A stretch of DNA of 64,000 bases from a virus. Location: IMG/VR virus record IMGVR_UViG_3300042302_000730, positions 16,742 to 80,741 of that record; one strand, given 5' to 3'. Each line of letters begins with the position of its first letter. The first letter of the stretch is position 1. This document shows, one piece after another, positions 46,084 to 55,100 of the stretch. The position numbers and the translations under genes are program-made. Below the pieces are notes generated by a model that was not told the origin of the DNA, did no database searches, and worked only from the letters and a program-made list of their open reading frames with translations.

Positions 46084-47229
46084 ATGTCGGAAGAAATTAA
46101 GAAAAACCAGCCAGGTACAAGCGGACAACTGGGCGGAACAACTCCAGGCCTTTACCAAGGTCAGGGTGCATTCGCATCAGGTTCAGACGCAGCAGCAAAC
46201 GTACCGGGAAATTACGGTGATGGTGGAGAACTTGGAAATATTCCAGTCGCACTAGCAGGCGTAACAACAGGCGCAAACGCAGTAAACCCTTCAGGTGATG
46301 TCGGAAGCGGTATTCTTCGTCCAGAACAAGCACGTCGTTTTATTGACTATGTTTGGGACGCAACAGTACTTGCTCAAGATGGTCGTCGTGTAACAATGAA
46401 GGCTAACACCATGGAACTTGAAAAAGTTAACGTTGGTGAGCGTGTAATCCGTGCTGCTTCACAAGCAGTTGGTGACTACACTAACGCAGGAGCAACATTC
46501 AGTAAGGTAGAACTTACAACCAAGAAGATTCGTCTAGATTGGGAAGTTGCAGCAGAAGCACTAGAAGATAACATCGAAGGTGCACAACTAGAAGACCACA
46601 TCGTTCGTCTTATGACAAACGCATTTGGTAATGACATTGAAGATCTAGCCATTAATGGTGACGGATCAACAGGATCATTCCTTTCAATTATGGATGGTTT
46701 CGTTAATAAGGTCAAGACAGATGGAGATGCTCACGAGTCAGAAGTGACCGTAGTAGATAATGCTTGGACAACAGGCGTTATGCAAGATATCATCCTAGCA
46801 ATGCCACGTAAGTATCGTGCTATCAAGCAGAACCTAAAGTTCTATGCTGGTACAGATGCTTTCCAAGGTATTGTTAAGAATAATGGTACTCTTGCAGATG
46901 CTGTTGCAGAGGCTTTTGCTGGTCAAGTACCAGGAAGCACTCAAGCAAATCGTCAAGACTACCTAGATGGAATGGGCCAAACATTCGGTGGAGCACGTAC
47001 AACTCGTGTTCTTGGTGTTGCGGTTCAAGAAGTTCCTTACTACCCTGCAGGCTATGTAGATCTTACATTCCCAGCAAACCGTGTATGGGGTTTCCAACGT
47101 GATATCACTGTTAACCGTGAGTACAAGGCAAAGAAAGACACTGTAGAATATACAGTATTTGTTCGCTTTGGTATTCAATGGGAAGAGCAGGATGCAATTG
47201 CGTTCGCTGACGCTGCTTCAGATTCTTAA
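46084..47229 (+). CDS. Major capsid protein (HK97 fold)
   Basis: 381 residues. A Gly/Ala-rich N-terminal arm (about 1-75), then RPEQARRFIDYVWDATVLAQ, ELTTKKIRLDWEVAAEALED (E-loop/spine helix region), AINGDGSTGSFLSIMDG, and AVQEVPYYPAGYVDLTFPAN: the order of HK97-type capsids. AGGAGG lies 7 nt upstream. Followed by a strong terminator. Confidence 0.9.
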   Translation: MSEEIKKNQPGTSGQLGGTTPGLYQGQGAFASGSDAAANVPGNYGDGGELGNIPVALAGVTTGANAVNPSGDVGSGILRPEQARRFIDYVWDATVLAQDGRRVTMKANTMELEKVNVGERVIRAASQAVGDYTNAGATFSKVELTTKKIRLDWEVAAEALEDNIEGAQLEDHIVRLMTNAFGNDIEDLAINGDGSTGSFLSIMDGFVNKVKTDGDAHESEVTVVDNAWTTGVMQDIILAMPRKYRAIKQNLKFYAGTDAFQGIVKNNGTLADAVAEAFAGQVPGSTQANRQDYLDGMGQTFGGARTTRVLGVAVQEVPYYPAGYVDLTFPANRVWGFQRDITVNREYKAKKDTVEYTVFVRFGIQWEEQDAIAFADAASDS

Positions 47230-47245
47230 TCTGTAAACAGTTTTT

Positions 47246-47280
47246 GGGGGATGAGAGTTAATTCTCTTGTCCCCCTTTTC
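47246..47280 (+). terminator. Rho-independent terminator after the capsid gene
   Basis: GGGGGATGAGAG/CTCTTGTCCCCC, a 12-bp stem (with G-U pairs) and 6-nt loop, then TTTTC. It separates the capsid gene from the connector unit. Confidence 0.85.
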
Positions 47281-47289
47281 TATTTATAA

Positions 47290-47298
47290 TGATATAAT
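47290..47298 (+). promoter_or_regulatory. Extended -10 promoter of the connector unit
   Basis: TGATATAAT, 17 nt before ATG 47316; leader has AAGGAGG. Confidence 0.65.
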
Positions 47299-47315
47299 AC
47301 AAGAAGGAGGATACT

Positions 47316-47606
47316 ATGTCTGATGTTAAACAAAAAAATATACAATCCCTTGGACCAATTGCTGATAATGTATTTGGTACTGTTGTTGCATCTTCAGAGT
47401 CATTCTCAGAAATCAAAGAAAAAAAAGAAAAGCCCGTAAAAGACAACGTAGCCATATATTCTAACAAAAACATATACTCTTCAGGTTTTGGAAAAATATT
47501 AAAAGGCTACAACATAGTAGAAAGAATTAATGCTGAAAAATGGCTTACAAGGCCAGGGATTAGAATTGCAAGTCCAGAAGAGGTAGCAAAGGAGTACGGT
47601 CTATAA
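47316..47606 (+). CDS. Small head-associated protein, 96 aa
   Basis: A charged, low-complexity first half (SFSEIKEKKEKPVKDNVAIY), then KGYNIVERINAEKWLTRPGI. First gene of the connector unit. A similar C-terminal segment is found in short head proteins beside capsid genes. Function unknown. Confidence 0.55.
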   Translation: MSDVKQKNIQSLGPIADNVFGTVVASSESFSEIKEKKEKPVKDNVAIYSNKNIYSSGFGKILKGYNIVERINAEKWLTRPGIRIASPEEVAKEYGL

Positions 47607-47607
47607 C

Positions 47608-48516
47608 ATGGATATATTAAGAGTTCCTACATACCCTAAAGTAACTACCTGGGATGTTCCAGATGCAAATAGTGACTATACAATTTACGTTGAAGATTTG
47701 GCAGATCATGTGTTACAGAGTTCAAATGTAACATCTACGACAGGCTCTAAAGTTACATATGCATTTCCCCAGTCAGATTTATTATTGGATAGAAATTTTT
47801 TGTTTCAAGTATTAGACGAAGATGAAAACATTGTTATAGAGGACACAATAGAAATAAAAAGACCATACATTGACCCAAACCTGCTTGGATCAACCGCATC
47901 TGAAGTATCAGAATACACACAGTTAGAGATGATTGCTAGATCAATTATAGATACAGTTGTCCAGGGTGGTTTTTATAATTCAAAAGAAATAATTCAAGGA
48001 GTCGGTCAAGGCTCTGATTATTTTAGTATTTGGAAAAGGTTTAACAAAATTTTAAAAGTATACGAAAATAATATTTTAATTTATGATTTTGAAACTCCAG
48101 ATGACAACATATACACATTTAATATTACAGCCGACAACTCAGGAATACAACGTTATTTTGATTCACAGTATAACCGTGTTGAACAAGGTTCAATTGTGTT
48201 ACCACCAGCATACGGAGATTTGGGGTCTGTTGGAAGTGGAAGAATTGTAGACTTCCCAAGAGGATATGATTATATTTTTGTTTTAGACGCAGGATATAAA
48301 ACAGTTCCCGAAGATGTAAAATATGCCACTACTTTATTAATAGAAGATTTAAAATGTGGAAAATTAGATTACTACAAAAGATATGTTACTTCATACGACA
48401 CAGATCAATATAAAATTCAATTTAATAAGAAAATTTTAGAAGGTACTGGAAACATGATAGTTGATAAAATTTTAGACAAATATGTAACCAATATTGTCAA
48501 ACCTGGAGTGATTTAA
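47608..48516 (+). CDS. Head-tail adaptor-like protein, 302 aa
   Basis: An N-terminal beta region (about 1-95) and a helical adaptor-like segment (EYTQLEMIARSIIDTVVQGG, then VPEDVKYATTLLIEDLKCG) at the site where gp6-like head-tail adaptors lie. The next ATG overlaps its TAA. Confidence 0.6.
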   Translation: MDILRVPTYPKVTTWDVPDANSDYTIYVEDLADHVLQSSNVTSTTGSKVTYAFPQSDLLLDRNFLFQVLDEDENIVIEDTIEIKRPYIDPNLLGSTASEVSEYTQLEMIARSIIDTVVQGGFYNSKEIIQGVGQGSDYFSIWKRFNKILKVYENNILIYDFETPDDNIYTFNITADNSGIQRYFDSQYNRVEQGSIVLPPAYGDLGSVGSGRIVDFPRGYDYIFVLDAGYKTVPEDVKYATTLLIEDLKCGKLDYYKRYVTSYDTDQYKIQFNKKILEGTGNMIVDKILDKYVTNIVKPGVI

Positions 48517-48962
48517 TGTTATGCGAACCAAATGACTTTATACATCCAATGTGTGCAGATATTTATTATGCAATATCTACCCAAGGTGGTTATGGAGAAA
48601 TAAAAAAAGAATGGCTAGTCGATAGAACAATTGCCTGCAATGCTGCCCCTTCTACTAGAAAAAATATTGAAGAATTAGATCCAAAAATGATTTCTCAACT
48701 TAACAACAAACTAATTGCAAGATCCTCAACAGATCTAAGAATTTCATCTCTTGATAAGCCATATGCAATTACTGACATATTGATTACAAACGTAAGAGAT
48801 ATGCATGGAAATATGATATATAAAGAAACATCTGGTATTCGTTCTGGAAAAGGTACAATCTATGAAATTGCAACAATACAGCCCTTTGTCGGCCCTTTTG
48901 GAAACGTAGAGTCATATCAGATGGTTTGGAGACGTACCGAAAGCCAAGCGTCGGTAGATTAA
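48516..48962 (+). CDS. Head-tail stopper-like protein, 148 aa
   Basis: MLCEPNDFIHPMCADIYYAI, then beta strands; position between adaptor and gp10-like protein matches the head-closure (stopper) slot. Identified mainly by gene order. TAATG overlap downstream. Confidence 0.5.
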   Translation: MLCEPNDFIHPMCADIYYAISTQGGYGEIKKEWLVDRTIACNAAPSTRKNIEELDPKMISQLNNKLIARSSTDLRISSLDKPYAITDILITNVRDMHGNMIYKETSGIRSGKGTIYEIATIQPFVGPFGNVESYQMVWRRTESQASVD

Positions 48963-49639
48963 TGTTAGTTAGGTTAAATACTAAACTTTTTCAAAAACAA
49001 CTAGACAATATGGTTGAGTACTCCTTTGGATTTTTAGAAGGAGCCGAAGATGGCAAAAAAATATTTTTAGATAATCTTGCAAGGGGAACTATTGAGGGAT
49101 TAAAATTATACATAGACGCTATGGCAAGAGGTAACCCACAAGCATTGCACCACGTATATGAATGGTACCAAACAGGCAATAGGGGACAAAGATTGTTTGA
49201 CATTGAATATAGAGTAACAAGTCTAGGAATATCTATTACTTCTAAATTTAGACAATCTCAATCTATTCAATCTGGATCTTATGAACCATTTTATAATAAG
49301 GCAAAAATTATGGAAGAAGGAGTTCCTGTTGTTATAAAGCCAAAGAATAGCAATGTCCTTGTTTTTGAGGACGACGGAGTCACAGTATTTACTAAAAAAA
49401 CAATAGTTAATAACTCCCCTGGAGGAAGAGAGGTTAAAGGGTCTTACGAAAAAGTATTTGATGGATTTATGAACACATACTTTGCTCAATCATTTTTAAC
49501 CTCAACAGGCCTTTATCAATACCTAGATAATCCTAAGATATATAAAAAGAATTTTACAGCAGGAATTAAAGGCGGTAGGTCAGTAGGAAAAGCAACGGGA
49601 TTTAAATGGATGGTTAATGCAAAAGTTGAGGTAGAATAG
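48962..49639 (+). CDS. Tail completion/neck-like protein (HK97 gp10 slot)
   Basis: 225 residues from ATG 48962 (TAATG overlap; frame to 48926 rejected). Contains FEYSF..., MARGNPQALHHVYEWYQTGN, and beta strands typical for this slot. The basic C-terminus (KGGRSVGKATGFKWMV) may face DNA. Identified by order as much as by sequence. Confidence 0.5.
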   Translation: MLVRLNTKLFQKQLDNMVEYSFGFLEGAEDGKKIFLDNLARGTIEGLKLYIDAMARGNPQALHHVYEWYQTGNRGQRLFDIEYRVTSLGISITSKFRQSQSIQSGSYEPFYNKAKIMEEGVPVVIKPKNSNVLVFEDDGVTVFTKKTIVNNSPGGREVKGSYEKVFDGFMNTYFAQSFLTSTGLYQYLDNPKIYKKNFTAGIKGGRSVGKATGFKWMVNAKVEVE

Positions 49640-49643
49640 TAAT

Positions 49644-50258
49644 ATGGTACTCGCCAGAGCAAACTTTGATTTTCCAGCATCATATATCAATGAGTATTTG
49701 CATGAGCAATTTAGTAAATATGAAGATATAAACATGGCTATAAATCCAAATGTACCATCATATATTCCATTTTTGCCTGCAGCACAAGCAGTTAATATTT
49801 CAGACATTTATCAGGATTTACAGACATCGGCAAATGAAAAACTTCCTGCTGTTTTATTTTATGACCGAATGATGCGCCTAAGATCTAGCGCTTTTCCAGT
49901 AGGCAAAAGAGAGCAAGTTTTGTATACAGTATACGGAGATATTGAAAGTTGTACTAATATTGGAAATGTAATGCTAGCGGTCCTAGATCGAGAAGACTAC
50001 TCTGCTCAAGATTTAAATAAATGGATGACCGATAACAAAACAAGCCTTGTTGCAAAAGAGTTACCCATGAAAGTATTTTTTAGAAGCATCAGGGTCTTTC
50101 AAGCAGACGAGTCTCAAGACTTGGTTGAGTTGGACGGATACAGAAGGGGAAGTGTTCACAAGTACATAGTAGAATACGACTATCATCTAAAAGACAATAT
50201 AGACTTTCTTGAATTTGATAGGCCATTACATCCACAATGGCCACAAGAAGAATCATAA
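49644..50258 (+). CDS. Tail terminator-like protein, 204 aa
   Basis: SYIPFLPAAQAVNISDIYQD, YTVYGDIESCTNIGNVMLAV, and a C-terminal beta hairpin ending in a charged tail. It precedes the major tail protein, the usual tail terminator position. Confidence 0.55.
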   Translation: MVLARANFDFPASYINEYLHEQFSKYEDINMAINPNVPSYIPFLPAAQAVNISDIYQDLQTSANEKLPAVLFYDRMMRLRSSAFPVGKREQVLYTVYGDIESCTNIGNVMLAVLDREDYSAQDLNKWMTDNKTSLVAKELPMKVFFRSIRVFQADESQDLVELDGYRRGSVHKYIVEYDYHLKDNIDFLEFDRPLHPQWPQEES

Positions 50259-50266
50259 TAAAAGGC

Positions 50267-50274
50267 TGTATAAT
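50267..50274 (+). promoter_or_regulatory. -10 promoter of the major tail protein
   Basis: TGTATAAT, 53 nt before ATG 50328; SD AGAGGTG in the leader. Confidence 0.45.
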
Positions 50275-50327
50275 TATGGATGAGGAAACAAATCGTCCAT
50301 ATACTAACCACAAAAAGAGGTGAATAA

Positions 50328-50972
50328 ATGGCATATACAAGAGGTACATCTAGCGATATTATCGTTGGCGCTGCTGCACTGTTTACAGCAGATAGTACAT
50401 TAACACCAGGAACTGTCCCTGCTTTCGTTTCAACTGAGTCTTACAAAACGACTCTATCTAATAGCGCTAATATCGCTGGCGGAATTGAAAACGTAGGATA
50501 TACAAGTAATGGTATTGAAATCACATTCCAACCTGATTTCGGCGAAGTTCAAGTAGACCAAATTCTTGACGTTGCAAAACTTTACAAACAAGGTATGCAA
50601 GTAACACTTGCTACTTCTTTTGCAGAAGCAACTCTAGAAAATCTATTGTTCTCAATCGCAGGACAAGGCGATGATCTTTCAGGCAGCAAAACAACATCTG
50701 CAGGACGCACACTCAACCTCGCTTCTGGCGATATCGGTGAATGTCCAGTAGAGCGTGCTTTGATTGCAGTAGGTCCAGGAACAGGTGATTGTGACGAGTC
50801 ATCTAGCGTTGAGCGTGTTTATGTTGCATACCGTGCACTTTCTATTGAAAATGTTACAGTATCAGCAAAGCGTGACACAGCAACAATGTTTGATGTTACT
50901 TTCCGTCTTCTACCAGAAGACTCAACAGGATCTTACGGAAAAATTATTGACCGTACAATCCAAGGTTCATAA
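50328..50972 (+). CDS. Major tail (tube) protein
   Basis: 214 residues. MAYTRGTSSDIIVGAAALFT, ENVGYTSNGIEITFQPDFGE, VDQILDVAKLYKQGMQVTLA and a final DVTFRLLPEDSTGSYGKI are characteristic of non-contractile tail tube subunits. Clean codon use, own leader and a strong terminator (50995-51027) fit a very abundant product. Confidence 0.85.
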   Translation: MAYTRGTSSDIIVGAAALFTADSTLTPGTVPAFVSTESYKTTLSNSANIAGGIENVGYTSNGIEITFQPDFGEVQVDQILDVAKLYKQGMQVTLATSFAEATLENLLFSIAGQGDDLSGSKTTSAGRTLNLASGDIGECPVERALIAVGPGTGDCDESSSVERVYVAYRALSIENVTVSAKRDTATMFDVTFRLLPEDSTGSYGKIIDRTIQGS

Positions 50973-50994
50973 AAAACTTAATAAAGAAAAGAAG

Positions 50995-51027
50995 GGCCCA
51001 CTAGTCAAACTGGTGGGTCTTTTTTTT
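50995..51027 (+). terminator. Rho-independent terminator after the tail tube gene
   Basis: GGCCCACTAGT/ACTGGTGGGTC, an 11-bp stem with a CAA loop, then a T8 tract. The T tract runs into the next promoter's TGA. Confidence 0.9.
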
Positions 51028-51035
51028 GATATAAT
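51027..51035 (+). promoter_or_regulatory. Leaderless extended -10 promoter
   Basis: TGATATAAT exactly 6 nt before ATG 51042, directly after the terminator. Confidence 0.7.
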
Positions 51036-51041
51036 GGAATT

Positions 51042-51722
51042 ATGGCAAACACTGTTTATGATATTAAAAATGTATACTCTGTTGATAATTTTGAAATAGA
51101 AGTTAGTCCTTTAAAAATTAAATATTTAAGGGAATTTATGGATACCTTTCAATTAGTCAAAGATACTAATGGCGATGATGAAGCCACAGATGTTTTGATT
51201 GAGTGCATTAGAATATGCATGAAACAGTTTCATCCAGAATGGTCTAAAAATAAAAAAGATGTAGAGGACAATTTTGACATGCCGACAATATTTGAAATAT
51301 TAGATGTAGCAGCAGGGATCAAAGTCAATAAAGACTCAAAAGATTCCGTGGCAAAAAACGTTACAGAGGACAAATCGGTTTGGGCAGATCTAGATTTAGT
51401 AAAATTAGAATCAGAAGCATTTTTGCTGGGAATATGGAAAGACTACAATGAATTAGAAACTTCTATATCTATGCCAGAACTAATGGCCATTCTTAAATCA
51501 AAAAGAGAAGTTGATAATGAAGAGAAAAAATTTCTTGCTGCTATCCAGGGTATTGATTTAGATAAGAATAAACCACAAGAAGAAGACCCCTGGACTAAGT
51601 TAAAAAATAAAGTATTTAATGGCGGAAGACAAGATAATGACATTCTTACCTATAAAGGCGACAAAGCGAGGAGAGCAGGCTTTGGCATTGGCATGGGGTT
51701 AGATTATGAAAATCTAAATTAA
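51042..51722 (+). CDS. Tail assembly chaperone-like protein, long form
   Basis: 226 residues. Residues 1-95 (VSPLKIKYLREFMDTFQLVK; ECIRICMKQFHPEWSKNKKD; MPTIFEILDVAAGIK) align with the 111-aa product at 51784. The remainder is an extra acidic C-terminal domain (FLLGIWKDYNELETSISMPE), like the T-extension of G/GT chaperones that hold the tape measure. Leaderless start. Confidence 0.65.
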   Translation: MANTVYDIKNVYSVDNFEIEVSPLKIKYLREFMDTFQLVKDTNGDDEATDVLIECIRICMKQFHPEWSKNKKDVEDNFDMPTIFEILDVAAGIKVNKDSKDSVAKNVTEDKSVWADLDLVKLESEAFLLGIWKDYNELETSISMPELMAILKSKREVDNEEKKFLAAIQGIDLDKNKPQEEDPWTKLKNKVFNGGRQDNDILTYKGDKARRAGFGIGMGLDYENLN

Positions 51723-51744
51723 TGTATAAAAAAACAAGGTTTTG

Positions 51745-51753
51745 TGATATAAT
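51745..51753 (+). promoter_or_regulatory. Extended -10 promoter
   Basis: TGATATAAT, 30 nt before ATG 51784; leader has GGAAGGGA. Confidence 0.55.
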
Positions 51754-51783
51754 TAAGTTCAACCTAAACAGGAAGGGAAGTAT

Positions 51784-52119
51784 ATGCCAACAGTAAAATC
51801 AGAAGGAACAGAACTCGTCTTGATGGATGGAACAAAGATTAGTGTTAGACCACTAAAACTTTCGTTGTTAAGACCATTTATGAAGAAGTTTGAGCAGGTC
51901 GCAGCAGTAGCCGAAGATAATGATAAGTCTATGACATTACTCGTAGAATGTGCTCAAATTGCTATGGAGCAATTTAGTCCTGAATTATCTAAAGACATTG
52001 ATAAGTTAGAAGAAATATTAGATCTTCCAACAACTTATAAAATTATTGAAGCAGCCTCTGGAATTAAATTAGCAGATGCAAATGCTCTTTTAAATACAGT
52101 ACTTGCAAATAACGAATAA
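51784..52119 (+). CDS. Tail assembly chaperone-like protein, short form
   Basis: 111 residues. VRPLKLSLLRPFMKKFEQVA, ECAQIAMEQFSPELSKDIDK and LPTTYKIIEAASGIK align with the N-terminal half of the long form. It lies directly before the tape measure gene. Chaperone role is inferred from position and paired forms. Confidence 0.65.
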   Translation: MPTVKSEGTELVLMDGTKISVRPLKLSLLRPFMKKFEQVAAVAEDNDKSMTLLVECAQIAMEQFSPELSKDIDKLEEILDLPTTYKIIEAASGIKLADANALLNTVLANNE

Positions 52120-52138
52120 ATAAACGGGGTGTAAATGA

Positions 52139-55100
52139 ATGGCTGATGTAAACGCTAAAATTGGCGTAAGTATAGATGCATCCGCCGCTTTAGCAGAATT
52201 AAAAAGTTTACAGAGGCAACTAGCAGCCTTTCATTCATCTCTATCAAAAGGCAGCGCAGCCTCTGTCGCAGCGCAAAAAAATCTATCTACTAATCTTTTA
52301 AATTCAATTAATGCTACGGGCAAATTTACTGCCCAAATGGGATTAGTAAGAAGTTCTACAGAATCCTTTACTCACTCACTTGAAACAAACAAACTTTCAA
52401 TGCGTGAGTATTTCCGTTATGCAGGCGGATCTACCAGAACTTTTGGAAAATTATTTAAACAAGAATTTAACACTATCGGGAAAGTTGCTGAAGAACGTGT
52501 TAAAAAGATGCAGACTCAATATATTAAAATGGGTCGTGATGCATCTGGAGCAATTAAGGCAATGTCAATTACTCCAAGAACATTGGACATGAATGACTAT
52601 GCAACTAAAACAGCGCTAGCAGCACAGAAACAAGCATTATTTAATCAACTATTAAAGCAAGGATCTACAAATCTTTTAAATTTTGGTAAAAACACTCAGT
52701 GGGCAGGTCGTCAATTAATGGTAGGTTTTACAATACCACTTGCATATTTTGGAACAGCAGCATCAAAAACATTTATGGATCTTGAAGCACAAGCCATTAA
52801 ATTTAAACGTGTCTATGGAGATATTTTTACAACTGCAGATGAAACTAATAAAGCATTAAAAGAAATACAACTTCTTGCTGAAGGGTTTACTAAATATGGT
52901 GTCGCAGTTACTGAAACTATGGAAATGGCTGCCAAAGCAGCAGCAATGGGTAAAACTGGAGCAGACCTTACAGCACAAGTAGCACAAGCAACTCGTCTTG
53001 CAGTTCTTGGCGGGGTAGAACAAGAACAAGCACTAGAAACGACCATATCAGTAACAAACGCTTTTGGAATAGCAGCAGAAGACCTAGCAAGTAAAATTAA
53101 CTTCCTTAACGCAGTAGAAAACCAAACTGTAGTATCTATTGAAGATTTAACTGTTGCAATCCCCAAAGCAGGCCCAGTAATAAAACAACTTGGCGGATCT
53201 GTTGAAGATTTAGCATTTTTCTTAACCGCAATGAAAGAAGGAGGAATTAATGCATCAGAAGGCGCTAACGCACTTAAGTCTGGTCTTGCATCATTAATTA
53301 ATCCAAGCAAAAAGGCTAGCGAAATGTTGGCTGGTTTTGGAGTTAACATTAAAGCAATTGTTGAGGGCAACCAAGGCAATATTAGAGAAACAGTTGTAGA
53401 TTTTGCTCAGGCATTAGACACACTAGATCCGCTAAATCGCTCCCGTGCAATTGAACAACTATTCGGCAAGTTTCAATTTTCACGTTTATCAACACTATTT
53501 CAGAACATAACAAAAGAAGGCACTCAGGCTTCTAAGGTCTTAGGCCTTGCCTCAGCGTCAATTGAAGAACTTGCAATTTTATCTGAACGAGAATTAAAGA
53601 CTGTAGAAAATGCTATAGGAACTGACTTTAGAGAATCTGTTGAAAAATTAAAAGTTGCAATTGCGCCAATAGGAAAAACATTTTTGCAAGCCGTAACTCC
53701 TATGGTAAAGGTTATAGGATCCTTATTAGATAAATTTGATAATTTGAGTGAAGGTACTAAAAAGTTTATTGTTGTAGCAGGAACTTTAGTTGGAGTTATT
53801 GGCCCTGTGTTGTTAATGACATTTGGTTTAGTTTTAAATGCTACGGCAAATATTGTTAAATTGTTTGGAACACTAAGGGCTGGATTTTTAAAATCTGGGG
53901 CTAGTACCAAAGTTTTGGCTGATCAAACAAATTATTTAAATTCAGAACAACTAGAAGCAGCAACAGTTGCAACTTCATTGGATCAGGCGCACAACAGACT
54001 TACTCAATCATTTACAATAGAAGCAGTAGCAGTTCAAGCATTAAGAAAAGCATATATTGACGCAACAGTAGCAGCAGCAAATTTTGCCAGAACAAATCCA
54101 GGAATGATGAATCCAGGATTTAGAAATCTTGGCCCTAAGAAATTTGCATCAGGCACAACTGGCGTTGTCGGTGGAACTCCAGGAAAAGATTCTGTCCCAT
54201 CTTTATTAATGCCAGGAGAGGCTGTTATTCCTACAGATACTGCACAAGATAATAGATATAAACCACTTGTGGCAGCGCTTGTTACTGGAAAAATTAAAAA
54301 ATACGGAAAGGGAACTGTTTCTGCAGGAGATGACTATACTCACGTAGGCGGGGGAAGATTAACAAATATAGATGACATAATTGCACAAGGAAGACTAACA
54401 GAAAATGAAAAACTTCAAGCCCAAGTATATAGAGATGTGTTAAAAGCAACAGGAAAATCTCCAGAAGCAAGAGCATATGGTTCTTTAGCACTTTCATTTG
54501 ATCCTAACCTAAATAAAGGTTTGGCAACAAGAAATGGTGTGTCGTTAGGCGATTTTGAAAGAGAATGGGCAAGTCGCCCAAACAAGTGGGCACCTTCAGG
54601 ACTAACTTCATCACAAACTCAAGCAATTGATTCAGCAATGATGGATCAAATAAGAAGATCTCCAAGGGTTACTGATGCTGTTATAGAAAATGCTTTTAAG
54701 AATGTTCCTGACAATATTAAATCTACTCCAGCATATCAAAAAATGCTAAGTCAGTATGACAGAATTGGCGGATACTCTTTAGGAAAAGGATTAGGGTCTA
54801 CCCCTCAAACTAGCGCTCAAGTTTTAGAGCAAGCAAAACGTGCTGGGATTATTAAAGATTTTAGAGTTGAAACAAGACAAAGACAATCTGGAGCAACTGG
54901 AACAAAGAGTCTTATTGTTACAACTAATGATGGAAAAGAGGTAAGTCTTGGTCGTGGGTCAAAGGCCAATAGAATTTATTTTTCAGATAAATCTTTAGCA
55001 AAAGGCTACCAATCTACAGCATCTACTCTGGCAGTAGCCAAAGGAGAAATTTATCAAACTAAAGATGGAAAAACTGGCGTAGTTGGTGGACAAACTGGAG

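Noticed and set aside
51600-52140. -1 frameshift between the two tail chaperones
   Set aside because: The two genes are separated by 61 nt and have separate promoters; no slippery heptamer with a downstream overlap was found.
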